The notes: generated from the sequence alone by a model not told the origin. A DNA stretch of 64,000 bases from Elymus sibiricus (GCA_039707655.1 CM077664.1:193930195-193994194); one strand, 5' to 3'. Shown: positions 52,148 through 63,894, counted from the first letter of the stretch. A program made the numbers and translations.

Positions 52148-53176
52148 CACAAAATTAATATGGAGCCTGATGCTAAACCAGTTGTCGATCACCAACGACG
52201 ATTAAATCCTAAGATGAAGGAGGTGGTAAGAACCAAAATATTAAAGCTTCTAGAAGCACGTATAATCTATCCCATAGCTGATAGTAGATGGGTAAGTCCT
52301 GTTCATTGTGTCCCTAAGAAAGGAGGTATTACCGTTGTTCCTAATGATAAAAACGAACTCATTCCACAAAGAATTGTAACTGGTTATAGGATGGTAATTG
52401 ATTTTAGAAAATTAAACAAAGCTACTAGAAAAGATCATTACCCCTTACCTTTTATTGATCAAATGTTAGAAAGATTGTCTAAGCATACACACTTTTGTTT
52501 CCTAGATGGTTATTCTGGTTTTTCTCAAATACCCGTGTCACAACCCAATCAAGAGAAAACCACCTTTACTTGTCCCTTTGGAACTTATGCTTATAGACGT
52601 ATGCCTTTTGGTTTATGCAATGCACCTGCTACCTTTCAAAGATGTATGACTGCTATATTCTCTGACTTTTGTGAAAAGATTGTTGAGGTGTTCATGGATG
52701 ATTTCTTCATTTACGGAACTTCTTTTGATGATTGCTTAAGCAACCTTGATCAAGTTTTGCAGAGATACGAAGAAACTAATCTTGTCTTGAATTGGGAGAA
52801 GTGCCACTTTATGGTGAATGAAGGCATTGTCTTGGGGCATAAAATTTCTGAAAGAGGTATTGAAGTTGATAAAGCTAAGGTTGATGCTATTGAGAAAATG
52901 CCATGTCCTAAAGATATTAAAGGTATCAGAAGTTTCCTAGGTCATGCTGGTTTCTATAGGAGATTTATTAAAGACTTCTCTAAAATTTCTAGGCCTCTTA
53001 CCAATCTTTTGCAAAAAGATGTTCCATTTTTTTTTGACGATGATTGTCTAGAAGCCTTTGAAACACTTAAGAAAGCCTTAACCACATCACCTATTGTTCA
53101 ACCACCTGATTGGAACTTGCCTTTTGAAATTATGTGTGATGCTAGTGATTATGCTGTTGGTGCTGTTCTAGGATAG
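52148..53176 (+). CDS. Element E reverse transcriptase
   Basis: ATG 52160 follows the stop by 12 bases. RT motifs: RRLNPKMKEVV, YRMVIDFRKLNKATRKDHYP, FLDGYSGFSQIPV, RMPFGLCNAPATFQRCM and VFMDDFFIYG (FMDD at 52691-52702), then GHKISERGIEVDKAK and IRSFLGHAGFYRRFIKDF. Complete core. TAG at 53174-53176 interrupts it at the RNase H border (CAA in the fragment at 23453). Typical of the Athila lineage. Confidence 0.93.
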   Translation, partial: HKINMEPDAKPVVDHQRRLNPKMKEVVRTKILKLLEARIIYPIADSRWVSPVHCVPKKGGITVVPNDKNELIPQRIVTGYRMVIDFRKLNKATRKDHYPLPFIDQMLERLSKHTHFCFLDGYSGFSQIPVSQPNQEKTTFTCPFGTYAYRRMPFGLCNAPATFQRCMTAIFSDFCEKIVEVFMDDFFIYGTSFDDCLSNLDQVLQRYEETNLVLNWEKCHFMVNEGIVLGHKISERGIEVDKAKVDAIEKMPCPKDIKGIRSFLGHAGFYRRFIKDFSKISRPLTNLLQKDVPFFFDDDCLEAFETLKKALTTSPIVQPPDWNLPFEIMCDASDYAVGAVLG

Positions 53177-54895
53177 AGAGTTGATAAGAAATTAAATGTT
53201 ATCCATTATGCTAGTAAAACTCTAGACAGTGCCCAAAGAAATTATGCTAATACTGAGAAAGAATTTCTAGAAGTTGTGTTTGCATGTGATAAATTCAGAT
53301 CTTATATAGTTGATTCTAAAGTAACTGTTCACACCGATCATGCTACTATTAAATATCTTATGGAAAAGAAAGATGCTAAACCTAGACTCATTAGGTGGGT
53401 TTTATTGTTACAAGAATTTGACTTGCATATTACTGATAGAAAGAGAGCTGAGAATCCCGTAGCAGATAATTTGTCTAGAATGGAAAATGTTCTTGATGAC
53501 CCACTTCCTATTAATGATGATTTTCCTAATGAACAATTAGCTGTCATAAATGCTTCTCGTACTACTCCATGGTATGCGAACTATGGTAATTATATTGTTG
53601 CTAAATTTATACCACTTAGTTTCACATACCAACAAAAGAAAAAGTTCTTCTTTGATTTAAGACATCACTTCTGGGATGACCCACATCTTTATAAAGGAGT
53701 AGATGGTATTATTAGGCGTTGTATACCTGAGCATGAACAGGAACCAATCCTACGGAAGTGTCATTCCGAGGCTTACGGAGGACACCATGCAGGAGACAGA
53801 ACTGCGCACAAGCTATTACAATCTGGTTTTTATTGGCCTACTCTTTTCAAGGATGCTCGTAAGTTTGTCCTATCTTGTGATGAATGTCAAAGAATTGGTA
53901 ATGTTGGTAGACTTCAGGAAATGCCTATGAATTGTTCACTTGCTCTTGAACCATTTGATGTTTGGGGATTTGATTATATGGGACCTTTTCCTAAATCCAA
54001 TGGGTATACACATATTTTAGTTGCTGTTGATTACGTTACTAAGTGGGTAGAAGCTATTCCAACTAGTAGTGCAGATCATAACACTTCTATTAAAATGCTT
54101 AAAGAAGTTATTTTCCCAAGGTTCGGAGTCCCTAGATATTTAATGACTGATGGTGGTTCACATTTTATTCATGGTGCATTCCGTAAATTGCTTGCTAAAT
54201 ATGAGGTCAACCATAGAATTGCATCTCCCTATCACCCTCAAACTAGTGGTCAAGTTGAATTGAGCAATAGAGAAATAAAATTAATTTTGCAAAAAACCGT
54301 CAATAGATCTAGAAAGAATTGGTCTAAGAAACTTGACGATGCATTATGGGCATATAGAACTACTTATAAAAATCCTATGGGTATGTCTCCTTATAAAATG
54401 GTTTATGGAAAATTATGTCATTTACCTCTTGAGTTAGAACATAAAGCATATTGGGCAATTAAAGAACTAAATTACGATTTTAAACTTGTCGGTGAAAAGA
54501 GGTTATTTGATATTAGCTCATTAGATGAATGGAGAACCCAAGCTTATGACAATGCCAAATTGTTTAAAGAAAAAGTTAAAAGATGGCATGATAGAAGAAT
54601 TCAAAAACGGAAATTTAAAGTAGGTGAGCAAGTTCTATTGTACAATTCTCGTTTGAGATTCTTTGCAGGAAAACTTCTCTCTAAATGGGAAGGACCGTAT
54701 ATCATCGAAGAAGTTTGTCGCTCCGGAGCCATCAAAATAAACAACTCCGAAGGCACTAATCCAAGAGTGGTGAATGGGCAAAGAATTAAGCACTATATTT
54801 CAGGTACTCCTATTAATGTTGAAACTAATATTATTGAAACAATTACACCGGAAGAATACATAAGAGAGACCTTCCGGAACACTCCAGAACCCTGA
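53177..54895 (+). CDS. Element E RNase H and integrase
   Basis: RNase [28 protein letters not shown] and [10 protein letters not shown]. Integrase: zinc site [14 protein letters not shown] and CDEC, core [35 protein letters not shown] and [14 protein letters not shown] (D-D-E complete), C-terminal [15 protein letters not shown] and [14 protein letters not shown]. Open to TGA 54893-54895. The best-preserved pol segment in the window. Confidence 0.93.
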   Translation, partial: RVDKKLNVIHYASKTLDSAQRNYANTEKEFLEVVFACDKFRSYIVDSKVTVHTDHATIKYLMEKKDAKPRLIRWVLLLQEFDLHITDRKRAENPVADNLSRMENVLDDPLPINDDFPNEQLAVINASRTTPWYANYGNYIVAKFIPLSFTYQQKKKFFFDLRHHFWDDPHLYKGVDGIIRRCIPEHEQEPILRKCHSEAYGGHHAGDRTAHKLLQSGFYWPTLFKDARKFVLSCDECQRIGNVGRLQEMPMNCSLALEPFDVWGFDYMGPFPKSNGYTHILVAVDYVTKWVEAIPTSSADHNTSIKMLKEVIFPRFGVPRYLMTDGGSHFIHGAFRKLLAKYEVNHRIASPYHPQTSGQVELSNREIKLILQKTVNRSRKNWSKKLDDALWAYRTTYKNPMGMSPYKMVYGKLCHLPLELEHKAYWAIKELNYDFKLVGEKRLFDISSLDEWRTQAYDNAKLFKEKVKRWHDRRIQKRKFKVGEQVLLYNSRLRFFAGKLLSKWEGPYIIEEVCRSGAIKINNSEGTNPRVVNGQRIKHYISGTPINVETNIIETITPEEYIRETFRNTPEP

Positions 54896-55022
54896 AAAAG
54901 GAAGAGGTATGTGATACGGTAAGTAAACCGACTCAAAAAATTCCATAAAAATACCTTCTGTCAGTTTTGGAATATTAGAAAAAATACAAAAATAAGAAAC
55001 AGCCGAGGGGACCCACCTGGTG

Positions 55023-55077
55023 CCCACGAGGCACCAGGGCGCGCCACCCCCCCAGGCGCGCCCTGGTGGCTCGTGGG
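55023..55077. promoter_or_regulatory. Hairpin and LTR-like promoter module before the accessory ORF of E
   Basis: Arms 55023-55045 and 55055-55077 pair in 22 of 23 positions around a C-rich loop. The same hairpin is in both LTRs just upstream of the TATA box. Here TTTATATATA follows at 55141-55150, 83 bp before ATG 55233. The sequence before the hairpin (TTGGAATATTAGAAAAAATA) also resembles the LTR. Suggests an internal promoter copied from U3. Confidence 0.55.
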
Positions 55078-55232
55078 CCCCACGTGAGCCTTCCCGACTC
55101 CGTTTTCTCCTGGATTACTTGTTTTGCAAGATAAAAAATCTTTATATATACTCCCGGACGTTTTGACCACCGTATCGCAGAAATCTCCTCTGTTCTTGTT
55201 TCGTGCTATTTTTCTGACAGATCTAGATCGCT

Positions 55233-55748
55233 ATGGCTCTACCAAGCTCTTCCAAGGACAAGTTCTACGAAAAGGTCATCAACCCCTACCTACCAGAGGT
55301 GATGAAACACCCTCAAGCCATTGAGATGCGTGAGGGGGTGCTTCACATCTGGGATGTTCAAGGACCCAAGAAGACCGGGAGCATGGAGTCCAGGCTCGAA
55401 GCGGTGGAGCAGGAGATCTTCAAGTGCCAAGGGATGGTGGAATATGGACTCAGCGCCAACCACTCCATGATCACGGAATTCACCTGTAATCACAAGGTGG
55501 AGGGCCATTCGATGGGGGACATCATCTTCAAGCTTAATGAATGAATCGACTATCTCCAAGGCCAAATCTATGATCTTCAAAACCAAAATTTTGAGTATGA
55601 GACAAGATTCAAAGGTATGAGTTTAGCTGCAAGTTTCAGGACTCCAGAGACTCGTTCATCTTCTTATGATGGGGAACCTATGCCATGGAAGCCGGAGGAC
55701 AAGATCACCACTTCATCACCACCACCATCACTAAAGAAGGAGACTTGA
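55233..55748 (+). pseudogene. Accessory ORF of element E (coiled-coil protein, one stop)
   Basis: MALPSSSKDKFYEKVINPYL start; residues 50-135 form Leu/Glu/Gln heptads (ESRLEAVEQEIFKCQG, FKLNE, then IDYLQGQIYDLQNQNFEYE). TGA at 55542-55544 interrupts the coil; the same frame then runs to TGA 55746-55748 with a Pro/Ser-rich tail. About 171 codons in all. Located where Athila elements may carry an env-like gene, but without signal peptide or membrane helix, so I do not call it env. Confidence 0.65.
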
Positions 55749-57302
55749 GCACATGGGTATGGGCACTCCCCTTGGCTTGTGCCAAGCTTGGGGGAGGTGC
55801 CCCGGTATCGTATCACCATCACTTTTATTATCTTTACCTATTTTTAGTTCGATCCTTAGTTATTTCATGATTTAGTTGAATAAAAGTTTAGTATGATCTA
55901 TTTTCGAGTGTTAGCTTCGTGATCTATCTATCTATGTAATCGAGTTGAGAGTTATATAATAAAGAGTAGTTTGAGTTTTTGCTTCTTTACTTTCATGTTT
56001 CAATTCTAGCAATGAAAATAATGAAAAAGATCATATGCTAATCTTATGGAAAGTAATGACATTACATAAAGAAAAGCATAAGTGGTAAAATTTATTGGAA
56101 GTTAACAAACATAGCATTAGTCAATGATGCAATTCATGAAAAAGTTAATAAGGGAAGAGAAGATTCACATGCAAATATACTATCTTGGACATCTTTTATG
56201 ATTGTGAGCCCCCATTAAGTATTTTATGTCAAATTGTTGACGTTGGACAAGGAAGACAATGTAATGAATTATGTTTGTTCATATTCACATAGAAGTTATA
56301 TTGTTATAGATCCTCCAACATGTGGTGCTTGCCCAATATCTTTGCTAACCAAAAATCCGCACCAAGTAGAGATACTACTTGTGCATCCAAAACCCTTAAA
56401 CCCAGTTTCATGTCATGAGAGTCCACTATATCTACCTAGGGATTGAACAAGATCCTTCAAGTAAGTTGTCATCGGTGCAAAAAGCAATAAAAATTGCCCC
56501 TAAATATGTCTGAACTTTTATTGTAAGGGAAATAAGCTTTGTACAAACTTGTCATGGTAAAGAAATAAAAGTCACAGACTGCATAATAAAGGTTGCTATC
56601 ACAAGGGGCAATATAAAGTGACGTTCCTTTGCATTAAGAGCTCGTGCATCCAACAACAAAAAGCGCATGACAACCTCTGCTTCCCTCTGCGAAGGGCCTA
56701 TCCTCTACTTTTATGTATTTACTTTTTATGCAAGAATCAATAGTGTTCTCCTCTATTTCCTTTTTATTTTTTCTCTTTTGCAAGCATCATGTGGTGGGGA
56801 AAGATCTAGGCACATATATCCAGTTGGATATGAGTGATCATGAGTTATTATTGTTGACATCACCCTTGAGGTGAATAAGTTGGGAGGCGAAATCACAAGC
56901 CCCTATCTTTCTATGTGTCTGGCTGAAACTTTTTGCTCCATATATATGTCGTGAGTGTTAGCAATCATAGAAGACTAAATGACGGTTGAGTATGTGGACT
57001 TGCTAAATAGCTCCTACATGAGACCCTTCCTAAAAATATGATGAATTGCAATTGCATTGTTGACTGAGAACATAGTTTGTTAGTTTTCAAGAAAGTTTAT
57101 GCCTTATACTTCATTGTTGTGATGAATTGTTACTTGCTCATGAGAAGTTTATGATAATAAATATTGCTATTATAATAAAGATCATGATGCTACTATGTCT
57201 GTATTTTGTTTTTATCGACACCTCTCTCTCTCTAAACATGTGGACATGACTATCGATATCGGCTTTCGCTTGAGGACAAGCGAGGTCTAAGCTAGGGGGA
57301 GT
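55749..57302. other. Element E 3' untranslated region and polypurine tract
   Basis: AT-rich, no convincing ORF. GCTTGGGGGAGGTG (about 55787) and AAGCTAGGGGGAGT (about 57289-57302) are two polypurine tracts; the second abuts the 3' LTR. Confidence 0.6.
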
Positions 57303-58825
57303 TGATACGTCCATTTTGCATCATGTTTTGCTACTGTAATTTATAATGTTTTTAATCAATATAACACTTTGTGGAGTAATTCTAATGCCTTTTCTCTCTT
57401 AATATGCAAGATTTACACAAGGAGGGAGATTGCCGGCAACTAGAATTCTGGACCTGAAAAAGCTATGTCAGAGATACCTATTCTGCACATCTCCAAATGG
57501 GCTGAAATTTCATGGAGATTTATGTTGGAATAAATAAAAAATACTAGAAGCAAGAAGTACCAGAGGGGGCCACCCAGGTGCCCACGAGGCACCAGGGCGC
57601 GCCACCCCCCCTCCCAGGCGCGCCCTGGTGGCTCGTGGGGCCCTTGGCCAGCCTCTGGCCCCAATTTTCTGGTATATAAGTCCATTTGCACTAGAAAAAA
57701 TAGAGAGAAGACTTTCGAGACGGTGCGCCACCACGTCGAGGCGGAACTTGGGCAGGAGCACTTTTGCTCTCTGGCGGAGAGATTCTGCCGGGGATACTTC
57801 CCTCCGGGAGGGGGAAATCGTCGCCATCGACATCACCAGCGATCCTCTCATCGTGGGAGGACTAATATTCATCAACATCTTTACCAGCACCATCTCATCT
57901 CAAACCCTAGTTCATCTCTAGTATTCAATCTTTGTCTCAAAACCTCAGATTGCTATCTGTGGGTTGCTAGTAGTGTTGATTACATCTTGTAGTTGATGCT
58001 AGTTGGTTTATTTGGTGGAAGATTATATGTTCAGATCTATTATGCTATTCAATACCCCTCTGATCTTGGACATGATTATGATTTGTGAGTAGTTACTTTT
58101 GTTCTTGAGGACATGGGAGAAGTCTTGTCATAAGTAATCATGTGAATTTGGTATTCGTTCGATATTTTGATGATATGTATGTTGTTGATTCTCTTAGTGG
58201 TGTCATGTGAACGTCGACTACATGACACTTCACCATCTTTGGGCCTAAGGGAATGCATTGTGGAGTAGTAATTAGATGATGGGTTGCTAGAGTGACAGAA
58301 GCTTAAACCCTAGTTTATGCGCTATTCCGTAAGGGGCTGATTTGGATCCATATGTTTAATGCTATGGTTAGAGCTATCTTAATTCTTCTTTCGTAGTTGC
58401 GGATGCTTGCGGCAGGGGGTAATCATAAGTGGGAGGCTTGTTCAAGTAAGAACAGCACCCAAGCACCGGTCCACCCACATATCAAATTATCAAAGTAGCG
58501 AACGTGAATCAAACAAACATGATGAAAGTGACTAGATGAAATTCCCATGTGTCCTTGAGAACACTTTACTTACTATAAGAGATCGTTCCGGCTTGTCCTT
58601 TGCTATAAAAAGGATTGGACCACCTTGCTGCACTCTTTGTTACTATTGCTACTTGTCACTTGTTACAAATTATCTTGCTATCAAACTACTCGTTAGCGAT
58701 AATTTCAGTGCTGGCAGAAAATACCTTGCTGAAAACCGCTTATCATTTCCTTCTGCTCCTCGTTGGGTTCGACACTCTTACTTTCGAAAGGACTACGATT
58801 GATCCCCTATACTTGTGGCTCATCA
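57303..58825 (+). repeat. 3' LTR of element E
   Basis: 1523 bp. Differs from the 5' LTR by scattered substitutions and a few extra C residues in the hairpin loop (57604-57616). TATA 57673-57680. Confidence 0.93.
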
Positions 58826-58830
58826 CCCTT

Positions 58831-59164
58831 CCCGCCTAAGTTTTGAGGGGGAAGAGGACCAACACAGGTATAAAGGGACAGTGCTGCCATTGTGGTAGGG
58901 AGATCCGATCGAGTCGACTCCTTCCTCTCCTACCTTGTACGCGAGAACACCTTCTTGCTCATGACAATCAAAACCAAGCAGGAGTAGGGTTTTACACCGC
59001 AAGGTGGCCCAAACCTGGGTAAACCACCGAGTCCACGGTCCGTCCTCGCCAGCGCGCTCTCATCGTAGCTTCGCCGTAGTTAGGCTGTGGTAGGGGACGA
59101 GGAGGTAGGAACAAGCTCACCCCAGTGTTCGAACCTTTGGGTCCCCGGAGCCCGAACTCCGACA
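58831..59164 (+). repeat. 5' LTR of element C, second part
   Basis: Continues the LTR begun at 47977 after the duplicated CCCTT. Promoter-like GTATAAAGG at 58868-58876 with GGACAGTGCTGCC as in F. Ends GAACTCCGACA; TTTGGCGCGCCAGGTAGGGG follows. Confidence 0.9.
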
Positions 59165-59227
59165 TTTGGCGCGCCAGGTAGGGGTGCGCTACTGTTCTTC
59201 CGCTCCGTCCTCCATTCCACCAGGTTC

Positions 59228-61101
59228 ATGGCCGACGCCCGCAGCGAGCGCGCTGAGCGCAGGGCCTACCGCGTGGCTCAGACGGAGCCGGTGGCCCGAG
59301 GCAACCGCCGCCGCCCTGTCGAGACCGCAGCGGCTGCCGTCACCGACCCCGCTGCCCGTGAGCAGCATGACTCCTCCCTGCACCCCTTCGTGTAGGCGAA
59401 CGGCCACACCGCCATGGCCTCTTCCTCCCTCGCCCACCGTGGGCCGCCGAATGCGCAGGCCGCGCTACTCATTGCGCGCGAGCTGCTCCGCTACCTCCCG
59501 GCTGACGCCGGCTACGATGCCTGGCTTGGTCGCATCACCGAGCTCGCTAACGCCGCCGGGGACGCCCCGGCGCCTTCTCACTCGCTCCGCCCCTCGCGGT
59601 CTCACGCTGGGGATCTGGCGCACGGCGCTCCCCCACCGCCTCCTCTGTGCAACGAGCTCGGCGGGCCCCAGCGCAACGAGCGGGCGCGCGAGCCGTCCTG
59701 TGGCGTGTACCCGCCGGTCCGAGACGAGGCCAGCTGGTAGATCATTCGACGCGCGCCCCCTGATGCGTGAGTGCTCATCGAGCAGCAGTGCCAGCACCAG
59801 GACCAGGCCGTCCAGGAGGTTGCGGTGGCAGGGCGCCAGAACCGCGCCGCCCTCGCCGGCGGCGTCCCCTCAAGCGGTGTGGGCTGCCGTGCCTTCACCC
59901 GCGAGCTGCGTCAGGTGGTGTGGCCCGCAAAGTTCTAGCCTGAGCTACCTCCACGCTACGATGGCACCCCCAACCCTGCAGAGTTCCTTCAGCTCTACGC
60001 GCTGAGCATCGAGGCGGCAAACGGCGACGACAAGGTCATGGTGAACTGGTTCCCCATGGCCCTCAAGGACGGCATGCGCTCGTGGCTCATGAACCTCCCC
60101 GAGGCATCTATCTCATCGTGGGCCGAGCTCTGCAGCCAGTTCGTCGCCAACTTCAAGGGCACACAAGACCGCTCCCTCACCATCAACAACCTGCGGCACG
60201 TGCGGCAACGCCCAGACGAGACCCTCCGCAAGTACATCCAGCGCTTCAGCCAAGTGCACAACAAGATACCGCGCGCCTCCGACGCGGCCGTCATCTCTGC
60301 ATTCTCCACCGGCGTCACGGACGTCAAGATGCACGAGAAGCTCACCATCAACGATGAGCTGGACTCAGTGCTTGAGCTATTCGACCTCGCCGACAAGTGC
60401 GCCAAGGCTGAAGAAGGCCGCATCTTCGTCCACAACGACCCCGATGCGGCGCTCGTTGCCGCCAAGACCAAGAACAAGGATGTCAAGCGCAAGGGCCCTG
60501 CCGTGCTTGCGGCGGAGCTCGAGTAGAAGCACGGCCGTGACCGTGACGAGCCCAGGAAAGACGGCCGGCCGCTCTGCGCCTACCACAACGTGCGCTCCCA
60601 CAGCACTGAAGACTGCCAGGAGCTCAAGTTGCTCCGCGACGAGCGCCAGGGCCGTCGAGACGACCGCAATGGCCGCGGTGCCAGTCGTGGAAGTGGCCGC
60701 GGCGGCAACCGCTGGGACGGCCACAACGGCAACGGCAACTTCTTCCAGGGCTGGCGCGAGCAGCCTCGTGAGGCCACCTGGCGCGACCAGCCTCGTGAGG
60801 CCGCCTGGCGCGACCAGCCTCGTGAGGCAAACCCTCAGGCTAATGCCGCTCTCCCACCGCTGCCGCCGCCACCCCGGAGGAACGACATCAACCAGCCTGA
60901 TGAGGGTGCTGGGGGCTATCAGGAGCCTCGCGTGGTCGCCTGCATCCTTGGCGGGGCTCAGGCCATCGCATCCAACCGCCACTTCGAGCAGCTCTCACGC
61001 GAGGTGAACGCCGCCCTCCCGAGGCCTCCACAGGCGCACTCCCCATCACCTTCGATTCCAAGGACCACCCCAAGTCCTCGGCCTCCGCAGGCGCACTCCC
61101 C
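59228..61101 (+). pseudogene. Element C gag
   Basis: MADARSERAERRAYRVAQ start, stops at 59393-59395 (CAG in F), 59738-59740, near 59770 and 59936, and 60524-60526 (CAG in F). Capsid core complete (PRYDGTPNPAEFLQLYAL, SISSWAELCSQFVANFKG, YIQRFSQVHNKIPRASD), knuckle-like CAYHNVRSHSTEDCQEL, then three tandem WRDQPREA-type repeats (60755-60830), which B and F lack. A frameshift arises at 61020-61100, where a 16-bp CAGGCGCACTCCCCAT string is present twice. Confidence 0.87.
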
Positions 61102-61692
61102 ATGCTGTGCACTCCCACCATCAGCAACATCGCGGTCACCAAGTCCCTGATCGACGGAGGCGCCGGCCTCAACGTGAACTCCATCGAGACCTTCGAGACA
61201 CTCCAAGTGCCCTACGACCAGCTGATGCCGACCAAGCCCTTCTCCGGAGTGACCGATGGCTCCACCATCCCTCTGGGGCAAGTGCGCCTCCCTGTCACCT
61301 TTGGCACCCGCAAGAACTACCACACCGAGCTCATCGACTTCGACGTGGCGCACATCGGCCTGTCGTACAACGCCATCTTGGGCTACCCTGCTCTCGCCAA
61401 GTTCATGGCAGCGACCCACCACGCCTACAACGTCCTCAAGATGCCTGGCTGCATTGGCATCATCACTATCACCTGCAACGAGAAGGACACGATCTGCTCC
61501 CTCCAGCATGCCTACAAAGCCGCCGCGGTCACGCATCTGGCAGACAAGGACGCGGTTGAGCCTCCTGAGGCCGCACCCGTGAAGAAGAAGCAGGTGTTCA
61601 CTCAGGACCGCGCCGAGACGAAGAAGGTGTTGGTGGACAGCAGCGGCTCCGGCCCTGCCTTCACCATCGGCGCTGGCCTTCCTCCTACATAG
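61102..61692 (+). CDS. Element C protease region
   Basis: Active-site region KSLIDGGAGLNVNSIETF, TKPFSGVTDGSTIPLGQV and GLSYNAILGYPALAKF, then the Lys-rich KKKQVF. Open to TAG GAA (61690-61692), the family-conserved stop before RT. Confidence 0.82.
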   Translation: MLCTPTISNIAVTKSLIDGGAGLNVNSIETFETLQVPYDQLMPTKPFSGVTDGSTIPLGQVRLPVTFGTRKNYHTELIDFDVAHIGLSYNAILGYPALAKFMAATHHAYNVLKMPGCIGIITITCNEKDTICSLQHAYKAAAVTHLADKDAVEPPEAAPVKKKQVFTQDRAETKKVLVDSSGSGPAFTIGAGLPPT

Positions 61693-62118
61693 GAAAGCGC
61701 ACTTATCACCTTCCTTCAGGCAAACTCGGATGTTTTTACCTGATAAGCATCTGACTTGTCCGGTGTGCCGAGGGAGGTGATCGAGCACCACTTAGCGGTG
61801 TGCCCCAATGCACGCCCCGTTAAGCAAAAAAGCACGGTGCCAGGCGCCAGAGAAGCAAGATTTCATCGTCAAGGAAGTTCAGAAGCTCCAAGAAGCGGGA
61901 GTCATCCGAGAGGTGCGCCATCCCGAATGGCTCGCCAACCCATTCCTCGTTTCCAAGAAGGGCGGTAAGGAGCGCATGTGCGTTAACTTCACCAGCCTCA
62001 ACAAGGCCGGCCCTCAGGACCCCTTCCAGCTGCCGCGAGTCGATCAGGGTGCTGGCCCCGCCGCCGGCGGCGCGCGCATGCCTTTCGGCCTGAGGAACGC
62101 CGGCGCCTCCTTCTAGAG
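61693..62118 (+). pseudogene. Element C RT stub
   Basis: After the UAG: ALITFLQANSDVF, two stops near 61741, GVPREVIEHHLAVCP, a frameshift in an A-run (61826-61831), VCVNF-like MCVNFTSLNKAGP and LPRVDQ. It then jumps to RMPFGLRNAGASF and ends. The catalytic palm, RNase H and integrase are absent. The first jump resembles that of D. Confidence 0.8.
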
Positions 62119-63231
62119 GCTGGCGCCCCACGAGCCCCCTGATCCTCGCGAGCCCCCTGGTCCCGGAGGAGTGAGCTTCCGCGGCACACCTAACCAGGCG
62201 ATCAGACGACTCCCAACACAGCTCTGCCAGGTGCATCCGAGCGTCACCTCGCGCGGCCCAAGTTCCTTCTCGCCGCGCCTTCCGCACCTTCGCTCCCGAG
62301 ATCCTTCCGCCAAGGTGATTTGTTTTAACGCGACTGAGGGCAACCCACGGGCTGCACCAACCTCAAGCTGACCCGTGCCGGACACGGCAGCCTCGCCGCT
62401 CTCCTTTTTGGTTGTGTAATGAATTTTGCTGATTATGCTCTGATGAGTTTATGTTGCCTGCTTATTTGCGTGTTGGGTACGATGCCGTCTCGAGAGCGCC
62501 ACACGCTCGCGACCCCTCTCCTGACCGTTCCAGGAGTGCCGCTCCCCCCATTATGAGATTTGTCGACGTGCAGTTGTCTCAGGAAGCGAGCCGCTCGGGA
62601 ACCTCGCGGGCAGCCTCTGGCGAGCTGGCCCGCGGCGATCGCCTAATCAGAAGGTCACGCAAGACGAAGACTTCGAAGGCTGAACCTCGCGAGGAGCGCC
62701 TCGTGAGCCGCATGCACTCCTCATGAGCTGTGGCTCGGCCGACACCGCTTTCCGCCAAAAGCTAAGTCCGACCCCCTCGCAAGACGCCCTCACCGTCACC
62801 CAAGCTCTCTCCCCTCGCGATCTCGCTGAGCGCTGGCATTTTTCTTTTGCGTAAGCCGCTTGCACACCAAAGGGGGGCTCCTTGAGCATCACGCCTCAGG
62901 AGCCCTCACTAGCTCCCGGTGCCCCTCACCTCCTGGCCCTGTCCCGGCATCGCGACCGGACATACCAACGACGGCTGAGGCCTGCTCGGGGGCTGGGTCC
63001 CGACGGCGTAGAGCGCTGAGGCAAACAAGAAAGAAAAAACCGGCCTCACGAGAAGACTTAGGGAGGGAACGAATATGTTCCATATCGGAAAAGCTTAAAT
63101 TAAAACATAAAAGCTATTGTTATCACACCCCCACGGGGCTACATCGATCCAGTGCAGGAGAATAAAAAGAAGAAAGAGGCCTAGGCGGGGCGCCGTCACC
63201 CCCAAGACTCCAACATGGACACCGCGCGCGC
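62119..63231. other. Element C post-pol spacer
   Basis: Carries the GACCCGTGCCGGACACGG landmark (about 62371) and TGTGTAATGAA of the family spacer, but is more diverged from A and B than they are from each other. No ORF I can support. Confidence 0.6.
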
Positions 63232-63894
63232 CTAGTCGGAGTCCTCGTCCTCGCTCTTGACGTGGGGGGAGCTGTCGTCGCTTCCGCTTGCGTCGGAGGG
63301 GGCGCCACCGCTGTCGCTGTTGTTCTCGCTGGAGGAGCCACTGTAGCTGCCATCCTCGCTCTCCGCGCAGCACTCCAGGCGGCTACCGGAGATCCCGAAG
63401 ATCTTCACGAAGAGCGTGGTGGCCCCGTCGTACTTGAATTGGAGGACCTGCCCCCGCTTTAGGCCGCGGGTGAGGGCGAACGACTTCCACCCCTGCTTCA
63501 AGAACATGAAACCCGAGGGGGTGAACTCCGTCGCCACCGAGGAGGGGCCGTTGCAGCAGCCATCGGCCTGCACCCACAGGCCCAAGGGCGTGCGGTCCGC
63601 CATCGCCTCCGCAAAGGAGTCTGGGAGCCAGAGCCAGGTGCAGGGCCGGCGATGCATGTTCACTATGAACTCATGAGCCGCCTCCGCCGAATGACTCCCA
63701 GCCTGGGGAGGTAGGGCGGTCGCCCCGCCACGGCCACCTCGGCCGCGCGCGCCGCGCCCTCCGCGCCCGCGGGCGGCACCCCTTCCACGGCCACTGGGAC
63801 CAGCGCCGGCAGCCGCTGGGGAGCGCCCGCGCCCCCTGGGCGGAACCTTGGGTGCGGCAGTAGAAGCACGGGCACGCCCTCTTCCCCTCGCCAT
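63232..63894 (-). CDS. Antisense ORF of element C: RGG-rich B3-like protein
   Basis: Intact 220-residue frame from ATG 63892-63894 (MARGRGRARASTAAPK); the MAPxRK leader of A and B is missing, so the start is either shorter or lost. GRGRGAARGRGGRG run, then the B3-like domain: LWLPDSFAEAM, PLGLWVQADGCCNGPSSVAT, FMFLKQGWKSFALTRGLKRG and LQFKYDGATTLFVKIFGISG. Acidic Ser-rich tail ending KSEDEDSD. The core differs from A mostly by conservative changes, which suggests it was kept under selection while the spacers diverged. Confidence 0.75.
   Translation of the reverse strand: MARGRGRARASTAAPKVPPRGRGRSPAAAGAGPSGRGRGAARGRGGRGARGRGGRGGATALPPQAGSHSAEAAHEFIVNMHRRPCTWLWLPDSFAEAMADRTPLGLWVQADGCCNGPSSVATEFTPSGFMFLKQGWKSFALTRGLKRGQVLQFKYDGATTLFVKIFGISGSRLECCAESEDGSYSGSSSENNSDSGGAPSDASGSDDSSPHVKSEDEDSD

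Larger units (their letters stand above)
48533..58825 (+). mobile_element. Element E: complete Athila-like Ty3/gypsy (10.3 kb) inside the LTR of C
   Basis: Target duplication CCCTT (48528-48532 and 58826-58830). LTRs 48533-50050 and 57303-58825, TGATACGTCCATTTTGCATC to TCATCA. Primer-like TGGCGCCATTGCCGGGG follows the 5' LTR, and AAGCTAGGGGGAGT precedes the 3' LTR. Gag-pol with one frameshift and two stops, then an accessory ORF behind an LTR-like promoter module. The youngest layer of the nest by stratigraphy. Confidence 0.95.

Noticed and set aside
55233..55748. Envelope gene of element E
   Set aside because: Right place for an Athila env, but no signal peptide, transmembrane helix or cleavage site; it is a short coiled-coil protein.
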